This document shows positions 45,514 to 55,464 of a DNA stretch of 64,000 nucleotides, piece after piece. Origin of the DNA: Alkalihalobacillus pseudalcaliphilus (GTDB lineage: Bacteria > Bacillota > Bacilli > Bacillales > Bacillaceae_D); contig NZ_JAQQWS010000009.1 in the NCBI RefSeq assembly GCF_028610675.1, positions 62,001 to 126,000 of the forward strand. The letters run 5' to 3'. Positions within the stretch are counted from its first letter, which is position 1; every line of letters begins with the position of its first letter. The position numbers and the translations under genes were made by a program. The notes below the pieces were generated by a model. That model had not been told where the DNA came from. It made no database searches and saw nothing but the letters and a program-made list of their open reading frames with translations.

Positions 45514-45732
45514 CTAATCTCCTAAATAAGGTTGAATGGTTTTAAACACTGCATAAAACGCAACACCTAGCCATGTAAATAATGAGATAATTAAAAAGAG
45601 CGGCTGTGAGTCGAATCGGTCATCTAACCACATTCCTATAAAAACACCAGCTAGCGTGCAAACCACAATGTATGTCGAAATGATTGATACAAGTGCCATT
45701 GCTCTAAAAGGACTCTTTTCAGGATTCGACAT
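45514..45732 (-). CDS. atpZ: AtpZ, small membrane protein of the atp operon
   Basis: 72 residues with two membrane helices (about 13-35 and 43-63), PFRAMALVSIIS at the N-terminus. ATG at 45732 with AAGGGAG upstream; the upstream 57 codons of the open frame contain the promoter and are not coding. AtpZ with AtpI was described as a magnesium/calcium transporter in B. pseudofirmus OF4. First gene of the operon. Confidence 0.88.
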   Translation of the reverse strand: MSNPEKSPFRAMALVSIISTYIVVCTLAGVFIGMWLDDRFDSQPLFLIISLFTWLGVAFYAVFKTIQPYLGD

Positions 45733-45822
45733 TTGCGTCTCCCTTCTAACTCTTATCAGGCTTGTCCAAGGTCTTACTTTGTCTAGATATGTAACCCTTA
45801 TCATCACATTATATCCTTTGTA

Positions 45823-45851
45823 ATCGTACAATAGGGAAAACCAAGTGTCAA
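45823..45851 (-). promoter_or_regulatory. Sigma-A promoter of the atp operon
   Basis: Perfect -35 TTGACA (45846-45851), 17-bp spacer, -10 TACGAT (45823-45828) on the minus strand, about 90 bp before atpZ. A TATAAT a little further downstream has no matching -35. Confidence 0.65.
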
Positions 45852-45862
45852 TTGGTTTTCCC
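45834..45862. promoter_or_regulatory. 11-bp perfect dyad over the atp promoter
   Basis: GGGAAAACCAA and TTGGTTTTCCC separated by GTGTCAA. It covers the -35 hexamer and most of the spacer. There is no T run for termination in the operon direction, so an operator for a dimeric regulator is the simplest reading. Confidence 0.5.
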
Positions 45863-46079
45863 ATGAAAAAATTGGAGAATTTCAAGCAGGGTCGAAAGTT
45901 CACATTTCCGACAAAAAAATAAATGACTGGATCAATTTTATCCTACTTATTCGTTCCAGTCTTTTCTATTAATATAGTCTATCTTTCCCATCCTTATGCG
46001 AACGAGCCAAAATAAGTTTCTCCCCTGCTCAATTGTTTATTTTGTGCTAATAATGTGAACAAACTTTGACAAGGCTCGC

Positions 46080-46252
46080 AATTGTAGGATTTGGGGATAT
46101 TAGTGTGGAGTGAAGGTGGGAGTTGAGTTGTTGGGGAGAAGGCGGTGAGGCGGTTGTTGAGTTGTCGAGGAAGAGGCGGTGGATGGTGGGAGGTGAGAAG
46201 ACGGGGCGGGTTGGCAGCAGGGACGGGTTGACGAGGCGAGACGACGACCTCC
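46080..46252. other. G-rich strand-asymmetric tract left of the 46.3-kb array
   Basis: About 170 bp with very few C on the plus strand and many GG/GGG groups (e.g. GGTGGGAGTTGAG, GACGGGGCGGG). It is not translated plausibly in any frame. Confidence 0.6.
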
Positions 46253-46267
46253 TGTTATGTTTGATAG

Positions 46268-46700
46268 GCTGAGTAATTGTGCAGATACCACTCCCTTTTG
46301 CTCTTGTATCTTCACATTAACTCTCTTTTTGTGCAGATAGCACTCGCTTTTGCTCTCGTATCTTCACATTAACTCTCTTTTTGTGCAGATAGCACTCGCT
46401 TTTGCTCTCGTATCTTCACATTAACTCTCTCTTTGTGTAGATACTGATCGTTTTTGATCTCGTATCTTCACATTAATCCTCTTTTTGTGCAGATAGCACT
46501 CGCTTTTGCTCTCGTATCTTCACATTAACTCTCTTTTTGTGCAGATACCACTCCCTTTTGCTCTCGTATCTTCACATTAATCCTCTTTTTGTGCAGATAC
46601 TGATCGTTTTTAACAACGTATCTTCACATTCAGCCCCTATTTGTGCAGATACTCTCCACCCTTCTGCCCGTATCTTCACATTAAACACAACTTCCCCCCT
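46268..46700 (+). repeat. 52-bp tandem hairpin-repeat array (A type, about 8 units)
   Basis: Unit starts at 46307 + 52n hold exactly to 46671. Arms GTATCTTCACA and TGTGCAGATAG, loop TTAACTCTCTTTT, spacer CACTCGCTTTTGCTCTC. It lies between the atp promoter region and the 3' end of the subtilase gene. Confidence 0.93.
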
Positions 46701-46749
46701 AATCAGCTTCACTTCCATAATTCCCACTGACTCACATTACATGCACGCG

Positions 46750-49095
46750 CTACTCTTCGTCTGTACCTTGGCTTTTAGGTGGGAGCTCAGCACCTATCAA
46801 GATCCAGGCTTCGACCGCATCTTCCCTTCCTTCTTGTTTGGCATAAACAAGTGCCTTATAGATGCCATCCTCAAGGTCAATATCATGGATTTCTCCACCG
46901 ACCATACCTCTCCCTAAATCATATTGAACATCTAAATAGGTTAAAAATTGAAACGTATCTGGGTCATATACAGCAATCCCTACTTCTTCCGCTCCTCCAG
47001 GTAAATAAAGCTCATAGCGATAGCTATCCACCTTATCACCGTGTCCAAAGTGAAACGACATCAGGCGGGGATAATCAGGTTCTTCGATAAAAAAGACAAA
47101 AGGAACCGAAACCTTATCTGTCCCACCTTCAATGAAAATATCACCGTGATGTAAACCTTCCGCGAGCACACTAGGCATTAAGTCTACAGAAAGCTCAATT
47201 TCTTTTTTTTCACCTGGTGCAATCGTCGTTGCATAAGGCACTTTCCATTGGATACCATCTGGCACATCAAAAGGGGGTATAACATGATACGTTCGAGCAA
47301 CATCATCTTGATTGTCTATTGTGAAACGAAGGGTTCTTTTCTCACGTAAATCATCTTTGGTCCACTTCCCAAATGTTAAAGCAGCCGGATAGACAAGTGT
47401 TTTCGCAGCAACAGCTTTATCAACTTGAATTCGCCCAGCCCCTTGTTCGTGCGGGAAATAGGGTTCACCTTCTTGTGTATATAGTTTTTTCGATGTATTC
47501 ATAAGAGCAGCCTTCACTTGCTCTGGATTCCAATCCGGATGAGCTTGCAAAATAAGAGCAGCCGCTCCAGCAACATGTGGCGATGACATACTCGTTCCAT
47601 TTAAACTAAGATAACCTCTCGGAATTGTACTATTAATCGAAACTCCCGGAGCGACCAAGTCAGGCTTAACCTCCCAAGAGTGAGTCACAGGACCTCTTGA
47701 ACTAAATGGAGCAATGAAATCCTGTTCTTTTCGATAAACCGTTCTTACGTGTAAATCTTCCTTTTTCTTCTTTTCCATATGCTGCAAAAGCCATTCCCCA
47801 TCCTCTTTCGAGACACTAACCGCTGGTATTTTTACACCACCTTCTATCGCTCCAACAAAACTACCAGATAAATTGTTATAAATGATAACAGCTTCTGCAC
47901 CCGACGCATGTGCGGCTAACACTTTTTCATTAAAAGGAATGAGTCCACGTTTTATTAAAGCAATTTTTCCTTCAGCTTCAATTTCAGCAAACTCCTCTTT
48001 CGTTCCATATCCTACTTCTACTAACGGCAAGTCTCGCATAATGTTCCAAGGTAATGCCCCACCCATCGGTAGTAAAGTTAACTCTTTCGTCTCTCCTGCA
48101 AGCGTAATATATGGTGTTTTAATTGGTGGTGCAGACGCACCCACTGAAATCGCCTTGGATGAAGTGCCCGGAGAACCGACTGTCCACATTTTCGGACCAC
48201 TATTTCCATTCGAAGTCACCGCGACAACCCCAGCTTCCACCGCTTTATCCAAAGCAATACTCGTTGGCCAGTCAGGACCATTTACTGTATTTCCAAGCGA
48301 CAAATTTATGACATCAACCCCATCTTCTACAGCTCTTTCAATTGCCTCAATCACTTGCTCTGTTGTCCCTTGACCACCAGGCCCAAGGGCACGATATACA
48401 TACAATTCCGCTTCAGGAGCAACCCCTTTTAAAGAACCATTAGCCGCAATAATTCCTGATACATGGGTACCATGTAAAGTGGGGACACCTTGATTCGGCT
48501 GAGTTTCCATCGGATCAGAATCATCATCAACTACATCATAACCACCACGATAATTAATTTGCAGATCCGGATGACGATAATCAATCCCCGTATCAATAAC
48601 GGCAACTTTGACACCTTTTCCCGTTAAATGAGTGCCATGAAAACCCATTCTATCAAGGTGACCTGCCCCTATAAAAGGCACGCTTGTTTCAATATTCGCT
48701 TCAAAATAGGCTAAACGATCCACTCGTTCAATGGCTTCGATTTCTTCTAATTTTCCTAGCTCTCTTTTAGGCAATTCCATCGTAAAGCCATGATAAAGGG
48801 TGGTGAACTTTTTTCGAATCACTGCCTCAGGAACTTGGTCCTTAATCTCTTGAATGAGCTCATTCATATCACCTTTCGCCGTTACTATTACAATTTCCTT
48901 ACGGTCTAAATCTTCATCGTCCTCTGAGAAAACAGGGCGTAATGGATATTGAGTACTGTCTCTATTCGTTTGAATATGTATGTCAAATTCGGTTTCCTTT
49001 ATTTCATTAGCAAAAACCACTTCTAAGCTAGATAGCGACTGAATGCAAAGGACCACTACTAACATTGATAAAATTCGCTGCTTCAAGAATATCAT
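46750..49095 (-). CDS. Subtilisin-family extracellular protease with PA domain (Vpr-like)
   Basis: 781 residues. Signal peptide about 1-30; inhibitor-I9-type propeptide to about 140; S8 domain with Asp168 (VAVIDTGIDY), His208 (LHGTHVSG), oxyanion Asn near 298 and Ser502 (NGTSMSSPHVAG); a PA insert at about 340-460; C-terminal beta-sandwich domain from about 570. Domain order and length match Vpr-type minor extracellular proteases. No gene at this point in the B. subtilis atp-upp neighbourhood, so it is an insertion or relocated gene. The 49096-49490 stretch upstream is AT-rich with no ORF. Confidence 0.93.
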   Translation of the reverse strand: MIFLKQRILSMLVVVLCIQSLSSLEVVFANEIKETEFDIHIQTNRDSTQYPLRPVFSEDDEDLDRKEIVIVTAKGDMNELIQEIKDQVPEAVIRKKFTTLYHGFTMELPKRELGKLEEIEAIERVDRLAYFEANIETSVPFIGAGHLDRMGFHGTHLTGKGVKVAVIDTGIDYRHPDLQINYRGGYDVVDDDSDPMETQPNQGVPTLHGTHVSGIIAANGSLKGVAPEAELYVYRALGPGGQGTTEQVIEAIERAVEDGVDVINLSLGNTVNGPDWPTSIALDKAVEAGVVAVTSNGNSGPKMWTVGSPGTSSKAISVGASAPPIKTPYITLAGETKELTLLPMGGALPWNIMRDLPLVEVGYGTKEEFAEIEAEGKIALIKRGLIPFNEKVLAAHASGAEAVIIYNNLSGSFVGAIEGGVKIPAVSVSKEDGEWLLQHMEKKKKEDLHVRTVYRKEQDFIAPFSSRGPVTHSWEVKPDLVAPGVSINSTIPRGYLSLNGTSMSSPHVAGAAALILQAHPDWNPEQVKAALMNTSKKLYTQEGEPYFPHEQGAGRIQVDKAVAAKTLVYPAALTFGKWTKDDLREKRTLRFTIDNQDDVARTYHVIPPFDVPDGIQWKVPYATTIAPGEKKEIELSVDLMPSVLAEGLHHGDIFIEGGTDKVSVPFVFFIEEPDYPRLMSFHFGHGDKVDSYRYELYLPGGAEEVGIAVYDPDTFQFLTYLDVQYDLGRGMVGGEIHDIDLEDGIYKALVYAKQEGREDAVEAWILIGAELPPKSQGTDEE

Positions 49096-49492
49096 CCCTT
49101 CTCCCTACCTTTTATTTGCCATCGTTCATCATGATTGTTTTAGTATGGAAATAAACCCATAGAAACATGTATGAAAAAATGTCAGAATTACTATGAATAT
49201 CAACAAAAAACAGCCAGTATAACTGACTGCCACAATGATTATATAAGCAAGGTATTACTTAATGTCATCAATGGAAATATGTGTAATTTATTCACTTTAC
49301 TCAATCTTTTTTACCTATGAGACAAATGAGTCACTATAAACAATGATAGCTCCCATCTATTTTAATGGCTCTTCAACTCATAATCTCCGCACCAATTTTG
49401 ATGCTACGATTACGAAATGAGACACTTACGATTAATAATCAACTCTGTAAAGGCACGTTATCACGACACCTGTTTTCTCACCATAATCTTCA

Positions 49493-49650
49493 GTTGTAGA
49501 TAAACCCGTTTTTTCACTACTACCACTCTGCCTCTTACCTCTCCTGTTGTAGATAAACCCGTTTATTTACCACTACCACCTTGCCTCTGTCCTCTCCTGT
49601 CGTTATTAATCTATCGTCTCCCCTAAATATATCCAGGTAACCACGTTTTT
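49493..49650 (+). repeat. 53-bp repeat, two clear units
   Basis: GTTGTAGATAAACCCG starts at 49493 and 49546 (53 bp), with a decayed third at 49599. GTTGTAG can pair with CTACTAC downstream (6 of 7) across a loop containing TAAACCCGTTT. Same size class as the large arrays. Confidence 0.6.
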
Positions 49651-49750
49651 TAACCAAAACCCACTGATACGATGTTAAATCTCAAATCCAAAATACCGCC
49701 AATGTCACCAAAATTTTTAGATTGAATCCCTCTATAAAAATCAAAAGGAA

Positions 49751-49785
49751 AACCCACTGAGTTCAAAAGTGACTCAAGTGGGTTT
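49751..49785 (-). terminator. Terminator after upp
   Basis: AACCCACT.AGT / ACT.AGTGGGTT stem with A/T flanks. Confidence 0.8.
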
Positions 49786-49796
49786 AGATCCATGAT

Positions 49797-50426
49797 TTAT
49801 TTTGTACCGAATAAACGGTCACCAGCATCACCTAGACCAGGAACAATATAGCCGTGGTCATTTAACTTCTCATCTAATGCTGCTAAATAAATGTCAACGT
49901 CAGGATGTGCTTTTTGTGTCTCGGCAACACCTTCAGGAGCCGCTACAAGGCACATTAATTTAATTTGCTTAGCACCGCGTTTTTTCAAACTATTGATTGC
50001 TTCAATTGCCGAACCGCCTGTTGCTAGCATTGGGTCAATTACAATAAATTCGCGTTCTTCCACATCATTAGGAAGCTTCACATAATACTCAACTGGTTTT
50101 AGCGTTTCAGGGTCACGGTATAAACCAACATGACCAACTTTTGCTGCAGGAATCATGCGTAAAATTCCGTCCGTCATCCCAAGCCCCGCACGTAAAATAG
50201 GTACTAAACCAAGCTTTTTACCAGCAATGATTTTTGACTTTGCCTTTGCAACTGGTGTCTCAACCGTCACCTCTTGTAAAGGTAATTCACGCGTAATCTC
50301 AAAAGCCATTAAGCCAGAAACCTCGTCCACAAGCTCGCGGAACTCTTTAGTACCAGTTTCTTTATCGCGGATATACGTCAATTTATGTTGGATAAGCGGG
50401 TGGTCAAACACATATACTTTACTCAT
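49797..50426 (-). CDS. upp: Uracil phosphoribosyltransferase
   Basis: Pyrimidine salvage: uracil + PRPP to UMP. 209 residues; PRPP loop VIDPMLATGGSA, C-terminal GLGDAGDRLFGTK uracil-binding motif. AAGGAG precedes the ATG. Lies between glyA and the atp side, as in B. subtilis. Confidence 0.97.
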   Translation of the reverse strand: MSKVYVFDHPLIQHKLTYIRDKETGTKEFRELVDEVSGLMAFEITRELPLQEVTVETPVAKAKSKIIAGKKLGLVPILRAGLGMTDGILRMIPAAKVGHVGLYRDPETLKPVEYYVKLPNDVEEREFIVIDPMLATGGSAIEAINSLKKRGAKQIKLMCLVAAPEGVAETQKAHPDVDIYLAALDEKLNDHGYIVPGLGDAGDRLFGTK

Positions 50427-50620
50427 TTTATTAACTCCTTTTTTCTTCGTACCTAGACGAAGCTCATTTGAGCAATTCTCCTTGATGAATTTTACCGAAA
50501 AAACTCGATTGATACAAGCCCATATATGAGAATCTGGTTATTTTTTATTTAACAAAATAGTCTAAATAGAAAGGTTATATCATGTAACGCTGTTAATTAT
50601 GCACCATTTCCACGATAAAA

Positions 50621-50651
50621 AATCTCACCCTCTATTCGTTAGGGTGAGATT
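50621..50651 (-). terminator. Terminator after glyA
   Basis: AATCTCACCCT / AGGGTGAGATT, 11-bp perfect stem, followed by TTTTTT on the minus strand. Confidence 0.9.
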
Positions 50652-50659
50652 CGTATGAT

Positions 50660-51901
50660 TTACAATGCAGGATACATCGGGAATTTTGCTGTTAAAGAAG
50701 CAACGCGATTACGTATTTCTTCAAGCTTTTCTTCGTTTTCGATATTCTTTAATGTGAGGGCGATTAGCTCACCGATTTCATCCATCGCTGCTTCGTCAAG
50801 GCCACGTGAAGTCACAGCGGCGGTACCGATACGGATACCACTTGTTACGAATGGGCTTTTTGGATCGAATGGTATTGTGTTTTTATTCGTTGTAATGCCG
50901 ACGCTATCTAAAGCATGCTCAGCAACCTTACCAGTTAAATCAAGTGATTGAAGGTCTAAAAGTAAAAGATGGTTGTCTGTTCCACCTGAAACAAGGTTAA
51001 CCCCTTCGCTTTGTAACTTCTCTCCTAAACGCTTCGCATTCGTAATAACTTGTTGTGCATACTGCTTAAATTCTCCTGTTAAAACTTCACCAAAAGATAC
51101 AGCCTTTGCAGAAATCACATGCATTAACGGTCCGCCTTGTATTCCTGGAAAAATCGATTTATCTATCTTTTTACCGAATTCTTCTTTACATAAAATCATT
51201 CCACCACGTGGTCCACGTAATGTTTTATGAGTAGTTGTTGTAACAAAATGCGCATGAGGAACTGGATTTTGATGAAGACCTGCAGCAACAAGGCCAGCAA
51301 TATGTGCCATGTCTACCATTAAGAAAGCACCGACTTCATCGGCAATGTCACGGAATTTCGCAAAATCGATTTCACGAGGGTAAGCACTAGCACCCGCAAC
51401 AATAAGTTTTGGCTTGTGTTCAATAGCCAGATTACGAACTACATCATAATCAATATAATGCGTTTCCTTGTCCACACCATATTCAACAAAATTATATTGA
51501 ACACCACTAAAGTTAACAGGACTTCCATGTGTTAAATGACCACCATGAGATAAATTCATACCAAGTACCGTGTCACCTTGCTCTAGAATCGTAAAATAAA
51601 CAGCCATATTCGCTTGAGCACCCGAGTGTGGTTGTACATTTACATATTCCGCACCGAAAATTTCCTTTGCACGGTCGCGGGCGATATCTTCGACGATGTC
51701 AACATATTCACAACCACCATAGTAACGACGTCCTGGATATCCTTCTGCATACTTGTTTGTTAATACAGAACCTTGTGCTTCCATAACCGCTTCACTGACA
51801 AAGTTCTCTGAAGCAATTAATTCAATCTTATCTCTTTGACGTCCCAGCTCTAATTGAATGGCTTCAAATACCTTTTGGTCTTGCTTTTTTAAGTTCTCCA
51901 T
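50660..51901 (-). CDS. glyA: Serine hydroxymethyltransferase
   Basis: PLP enzyme interconverting serine and glycine and charging tetrahydrofolate with a one-carbon unit. 413 residues; PLP-lysine in TTTTHKTLRGPRGG; RRYYGGCEYVD and SGAQANMAVY conserved. GGGG before the ATG. Confidence 0.97.
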   Translation of the reverse strand: MENLKKQDQKVFEAIQLELGRQRDKIELIASENFVSEAVMEAQGSVLTNKYAEGYPGRRYYGGCEYVDIVEDIARDRAKEIFGAEYVNVQPHSGAQANMAVYFTILEQGDTVLGMNLSHGGHLTHGSPVNFSGVQYNFVEYGVDKETHYIDYDVVRNLAIEHKPKLIVAGASAYPREIDFAKFRDIADEVGAFLMVDMAHIAGLVAAGLHQNPVPHAHFVTTTTHKTLRGPRGGMILCKEEFGKKIDKSIFPGIQGGPLMHVISAKAVSFGEVLTGEFKQYAQQVITNAKRLGEKLQSEGVNLVSGGTDNHLLLLDLQSLDLTGKVAEHALDSVGITTNKNTIPFDPKSPFVTSGIRIGTAAVTSRGLDEAAMDEIGELIALTLKNIENEEKLEEIRNRVASLTAKFPMYPAL

Positions 51902-52023
51902 CCTGTTACCCCTTTCGCTCCCATAAAATGATTCGGATTTGTGTAATTATTCTTGTTAATTCGATTTCATTCTACCATAAAAACAAGCACTTTTCCGTAT
52001 TATATAATTAAATTAATGGAAAA

Positions 52024-52578
52024 TCATTCATGTTCTACAGTTTGTTCATATACGGTCCTTACGCCCCCAATTAACTTTGGTCGGGTGATAGCCATCGTCA
52101 CATGTGCGGAACCTAACACTTTTATCTCACTTCGAATCGGCACAACGACCTTTTTCAGATGCATACCAATGAACGTATCGCCTATGTCAAGGCCGCAGTC
52201 CGCTTGAATATCTTCCACTAAAACTGGATTCTTCATCTGACTGAAAGCGTAAGTAGCCATAGCCCCACCGGCTTTTCGAATCGGTATCGCCGAAACTGGC
52301 TCATAGCCTTTTTCTTCCGCTAATTCACGTTCAACCACTAAGGCACGATTGAGGTGCTCACAACATTGGAAGGCTAATTGAATCTTTTCTTTTTGAAGTG
52401 TTGAAAAAATGACAGCTGCTACATCTTGGGAACCACTTGTACCAATCCTCTCACCGAGTACCTCACTCGTCGAGCACCCAATAACCAGTAATGTTTTCTC
52501 CGTAAAAGGCTTAGCCAACTTTAAATCGTGAAGAAGTTGTTCCAAATCATGCCTCAATTGCTCCATGTTGATTTCCAT
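52024..52578 (-). CDS. ywlG: YwlG family protein (TIGR01440)
   Basis: 184 residues, cytoplasmic, conserved in Firmicutes with unknown function. VIGCSTSEVLGERIGTSGS and the CEHLNRALVVE segment are typical. Position between rpiB and glyA as in B. subtilis supports the call. AAAGGAG lies 12 nt before the ATG; a second ATG four codons later is possible. Confidence 0.88.
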   Translation of the reverse strand: MEINMEQLRHDLEQLLHDLKLAKPFTEKTLLVIGCSTSEVLGERIGTSGSQDVAAVIFSTLQKEKIQLAFQCCEHLNRALVVERELAEEKGYEPVSAIPIRKAGGAMATYAFSQMKNPVLVEDIQADCGLDIGDTFIGMHLKKVVVPIRSEIKVLGSAHVTMAITRPKLIGGVRTVYEQTVEHE

Positions 52579-52771
52579 AAGTTTAGAGGGCTCCTTTCAG
52601 TATTATTCTATAAGCCTTGCCGTATTTAAGAAGTTTTTATTGAGGGTGGGATAAAGGTTGAAGCTTAGAAGAGGAAGAGCAAAGGGCCCTTATGCTGCAT
52701 TTTGGTTGCAAATAGGAACGTTTAACTTCGACCCTACCTTCATCGACATAATCTTAGTCTTTTGTTTGCGT

Positions 52772-53325
52772 GATCATGTCGACTAACCCTCTTTATCGAC
52801 AGGTTCTTTGACTTTTTCACTCGTGATCATGTCGACTAACCCTCTTCATCGACAGGTTCTTTGACTTTTTCACTCGTGATCATGTCGACTAACCCTCTTT
52901 ATCGACAGGTTCTTACCCTTTTTTTCTCATGATCATGTCGACTAACCCTCTTCATCGACAGGTTCTTACCCTTTTTTTCTCGTGATCATGTCGACTAACC
53001 CTCTTTATCGACAGGTTCTTACCCTTTTTTCTCGTGATCATGTCGACTAACCCTCTTTATCGACAGGTTCTTACCTTTTTTTTCTCATGATCATGTCGAC
53101 TAACCCTCTTCATCGACAGGTTCTTTGACTTTTTCACTCGTGATCATGTCGACTAACCGTCTTTATCGACAGGTTCTTACCCTTTTTTTCTCATGATCAT
53201 GTCGACTAACCGTCTTTATCGACAGGTTCTTACCCTTTTTTTCTCGTGATCATGTCAACTAACCCTCTTTATCGACAGGTTCTTACCCTTTTTTTCTCAT
53301 GATCATGTCGACACTACCTCTCTAC
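52772..53325 (+). repeat. 53-bp tandem hairpin-repeat array (C type, about 10.5 units)
   Basis: GATCATGTCGACTAACC starts at 52772, 52825, 52878, 52931, 52984, 53036, 53089, 53142, 53195, 53248 and 53301, all 53 bp apart except one 52. Arms GATCATGTCGA and TCGACAGGTTC pair at 9 of 11, loop CTAACCCTCTTTA, spacer TTACCCTTTTTTTCTCGT or a TTTGACTTTTTCACTCGT variant. The loop resembles that of the A arrays although arms are unrelated. 53326-53638 holds nothing further. Confidence 0.93.
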
Positions 53326-53638
53326 GACATAAGCCAACTTCTTTCACTTGCCGCCTGTCAAAACAGGCTATAAACTTCTACTTATTCCTTCTGTCGGCAC
53401 ACACTAACCGTTTTTCACCACCAAGATCCTGCTGCTTACTCTTGTTCTTTACCTTTTCTTATGAGCACTCACTAGGTACCTTTCTTTCCATGCATCGACT
53501 CTATTAGCATCGCTTCAAAAGTAATTTCATTAAAAAACTCCTTGAAACAACTCATAATAACCACCGCAAACCATGTCCGTTCGGTTCATAAATCTAGCTT
53601 ATAGAAACTATCCAAGCAGCACCTCACCTTGAATCCCC

Positions 53639-54076
53639 TCAGCACTCGTAATTCGTAATTTTTCCGACACGATTCGCATGTCGTCCACCTTCAAATTCGG
53701 TTGCTAACCAAATTTTGACGATGTCTCTTGCTAAACCTGCTCCAATGACACGCTCTCCCATCGATAACATATTGGTATCATTGTGCTCTCTTGTTGCCCG
53801 TGCACTAAATGTATCATGTACGAGTGCACAGCGAATGCCTTTCACTTTGTTTGCCGCTATGGACATACCAATACCTGTTCCGCATATTAAGATACCGCGA
53901 TCAAACTCACCAGCAGCTACTTTTTTGGCCACCGGTAAAGCGTAGTCAGGATAATCTACAGAAGTTTCGCAATTACAGCCAAAATCCTCAAAGTCCAGCT
54001 TTAATTCCTTTAATAAAGCTACAATTTCATTTTTTATATTTGTTCCACCATGATCCGATGCAATCGCAATTTTCAT
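53639..54076 (-). CDS. rpiB: Ribose-5-phosphate isomerase B
   Basis: Interconverts ribose-5-P and ribulose-5-P. 145 residues from the second of two adjacent ATGs (6 nt after GGAGG). KIAIASDHGG, the catalytic-Cys motif ILICGTGIGMSIAANK and EHNDTNMLSMG are present. Orthologous by position to ywlF. Confidence 0.95.
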   Translation of the reverse strand: MKIAIASDHGGTNIKNEIVALLKELKLDFEDFGCNCETSVDYPDYALPVAKKVAAGEFDRGILICGTGIGMSIAANKVKGIRCALVHDTFSARATREHNDTNMLSMGERVIGAGLARDIVKIWLATEFEGGRHANRVGKITNYEC

Positions 54077-54168
54077 CATATACCTCCAATTGTTATCTTC
54101 ATTGAATAAAAAAGAACCAACAAAACTAGTATAAACTAATCTTCCTGATTCTTCTCTTTGAAAGTTAA

Positions 54169-55464
54169 TTAAATTGTAAACTTTTCAATCGTTGCCTTCA
54201 ATCGTTTTGCTTGTTCCGCGAGGTTTTGTGCAGAGGAATAGATGCCTGTTAAAGCTTGGGCTTGGTGCTCAGTCATCGCACTGACCTCGGTTGAACCAGC
54301 GGATGTTTCTTCTGCAATCGCTGCAACCTCTTGAGATTCGGCATTTGTTTTTCGAATAGAATCCATCTGTTCATCTATCATACGCGTGATTTCTTGAATC
54401 ACTTCTTCGACTTCTTTTACTGAGGCCTCTACTCCCATTATTGCTTGCGTTGTCAGCTTGCCTTTTTCCGCTTGATCATTGGCAACCTTCACTTGACTGC
54501 CAATTTGATTAACGACATTTTTCACTTCATCTTGAATCGTATGAATGAGTTTGGTAATGCCTTGGACGGCCTGGGCACTTTCGTCGGCTAGCTTTCGAAC
54601 CTCATCCGCCACTACGGCAAAACCACGACCATGCTCTCCTGCCCTCGCTGCTTCAATCGAGGCATTTAACGCTAGTAAGTTTGTTTGTTCCGCTATATCG
54701 CCTACAAGTGAAATGATTTCTCCGACTTCCTTTGCTTGCTTTTCTAGCGTTGCAACCCCAGCTAATGACTGCTGATTATCGGCCGCTAGCTGATTGATGC
54801 CTTCCACCAACTCATCAATGACGGTTAAGCTTTCTGACAAGGAGTTCACCATTTTATTAGAGGATGAATGCGAATCGTTTGCTAATATTTGCACTTTTTC
54901 AGCAATCGTTGTCATATGCTCAATGGATGACACTGTATTTTGGATTGCTATCGCCGAATTTTCAGCGCCTTGAGAAATTTCTTGCATCGTCAAACCGATC
55001 TGTTCCCCACGATTTGCCGTTAACTCAGCTGAATTTGTAAGCTCCTTAACGTTTTCATTGGTCTGCTCAAAATTAAGCTCAATATCTCTCACCATCAAAC
55101 GTAAACTCGTCAACATTTCATTATAAGCGACACCTAGAGCTCGCACTTCGTCATCCGACTTACTGAGCTTTACATCTTGAGATAAATCACCTGAAGCGGT
55201 TTGTCTAGCGGCCGATTCCATTTCCTTAATCGGTTTGGTTATATAACCAGCTGCAAAAAATGCTAAAACAGCACTCCAGAAAACTCCACTTAATAAAGTA
55301 AAACTAAGGACGGTTGTTTGTGACCAGCCAAGCCAAGTCATCAAATAACTATCTAAGATAAAAATAAAAATCGCACTAAATCCAAAGGTAATAACAGCTA
55401 GCGCACTTGCCCCAACTACTAGCTTTCTTCTTAAACTCCCACGATAACGCACCTTTTTTTCCAT
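54169..55464 (-). CDS. Methyl-accepting chemotaxis protein with no extracellular sensor domain
   Basis: 431 residues: two membrane helices (about 16-37 and 48-72) separated by only about ten residues, HAMP (about 73-125), then the cytoplasmic signalling hairpin with the conserved tip EAARAGEHGRGFAVVADEVRKLADES. With almost no extracellular loop it should sense membrane state or an internal signal, or work as an adaptor in the receptor array. It is not part of the B. subtilis ywl order, so it is an insertion between rpiB and ywlE. Confidence 0.93.
   Translation of the reverse strand: MEKKVRYRGSLRRKLVVGASALAVITFGFSAIFIFILDSYLMTWLGWSQTTVLSFTLLSGVFWSAVLAFFAAGYITKPIKEMESAARQTASGDLSQDVKLSKSDDEVRALGVAYNEMLTSLRLMVRDIELNFEQTNENVKELTNSAELTANRGEQIGLTMQEISQGAENSAIAIQNTVSSIEHMTTIAEKVQILANDSHSSSNKMVNSLSESLTVIDELVEGINQLAADNQQSLAGVATLEKQAKEVGEIISLVGDIAEQTNLLALNASIEAARAGEHGRGFAVVADEVRKLADESAQAVQGITKLIHTIQDEVKNVVNQIGSQVKVANDQAEKGKLTTQAIMGVEASVKEVEEVIQEITRMIDEQMDSIRKTNAESQEVAAIAEETSAGSTEVSAMTEHQAQALTGIYSSAQNLAEQAKRLKATIEKFTI

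Noticed and set aside
46537..46917. Plus-strand 126-codon ORF at the end of the 46-kb array
   Set aside because: It runs from array repeats into the antisense of the subtilase 3' end and has no ribosome site.
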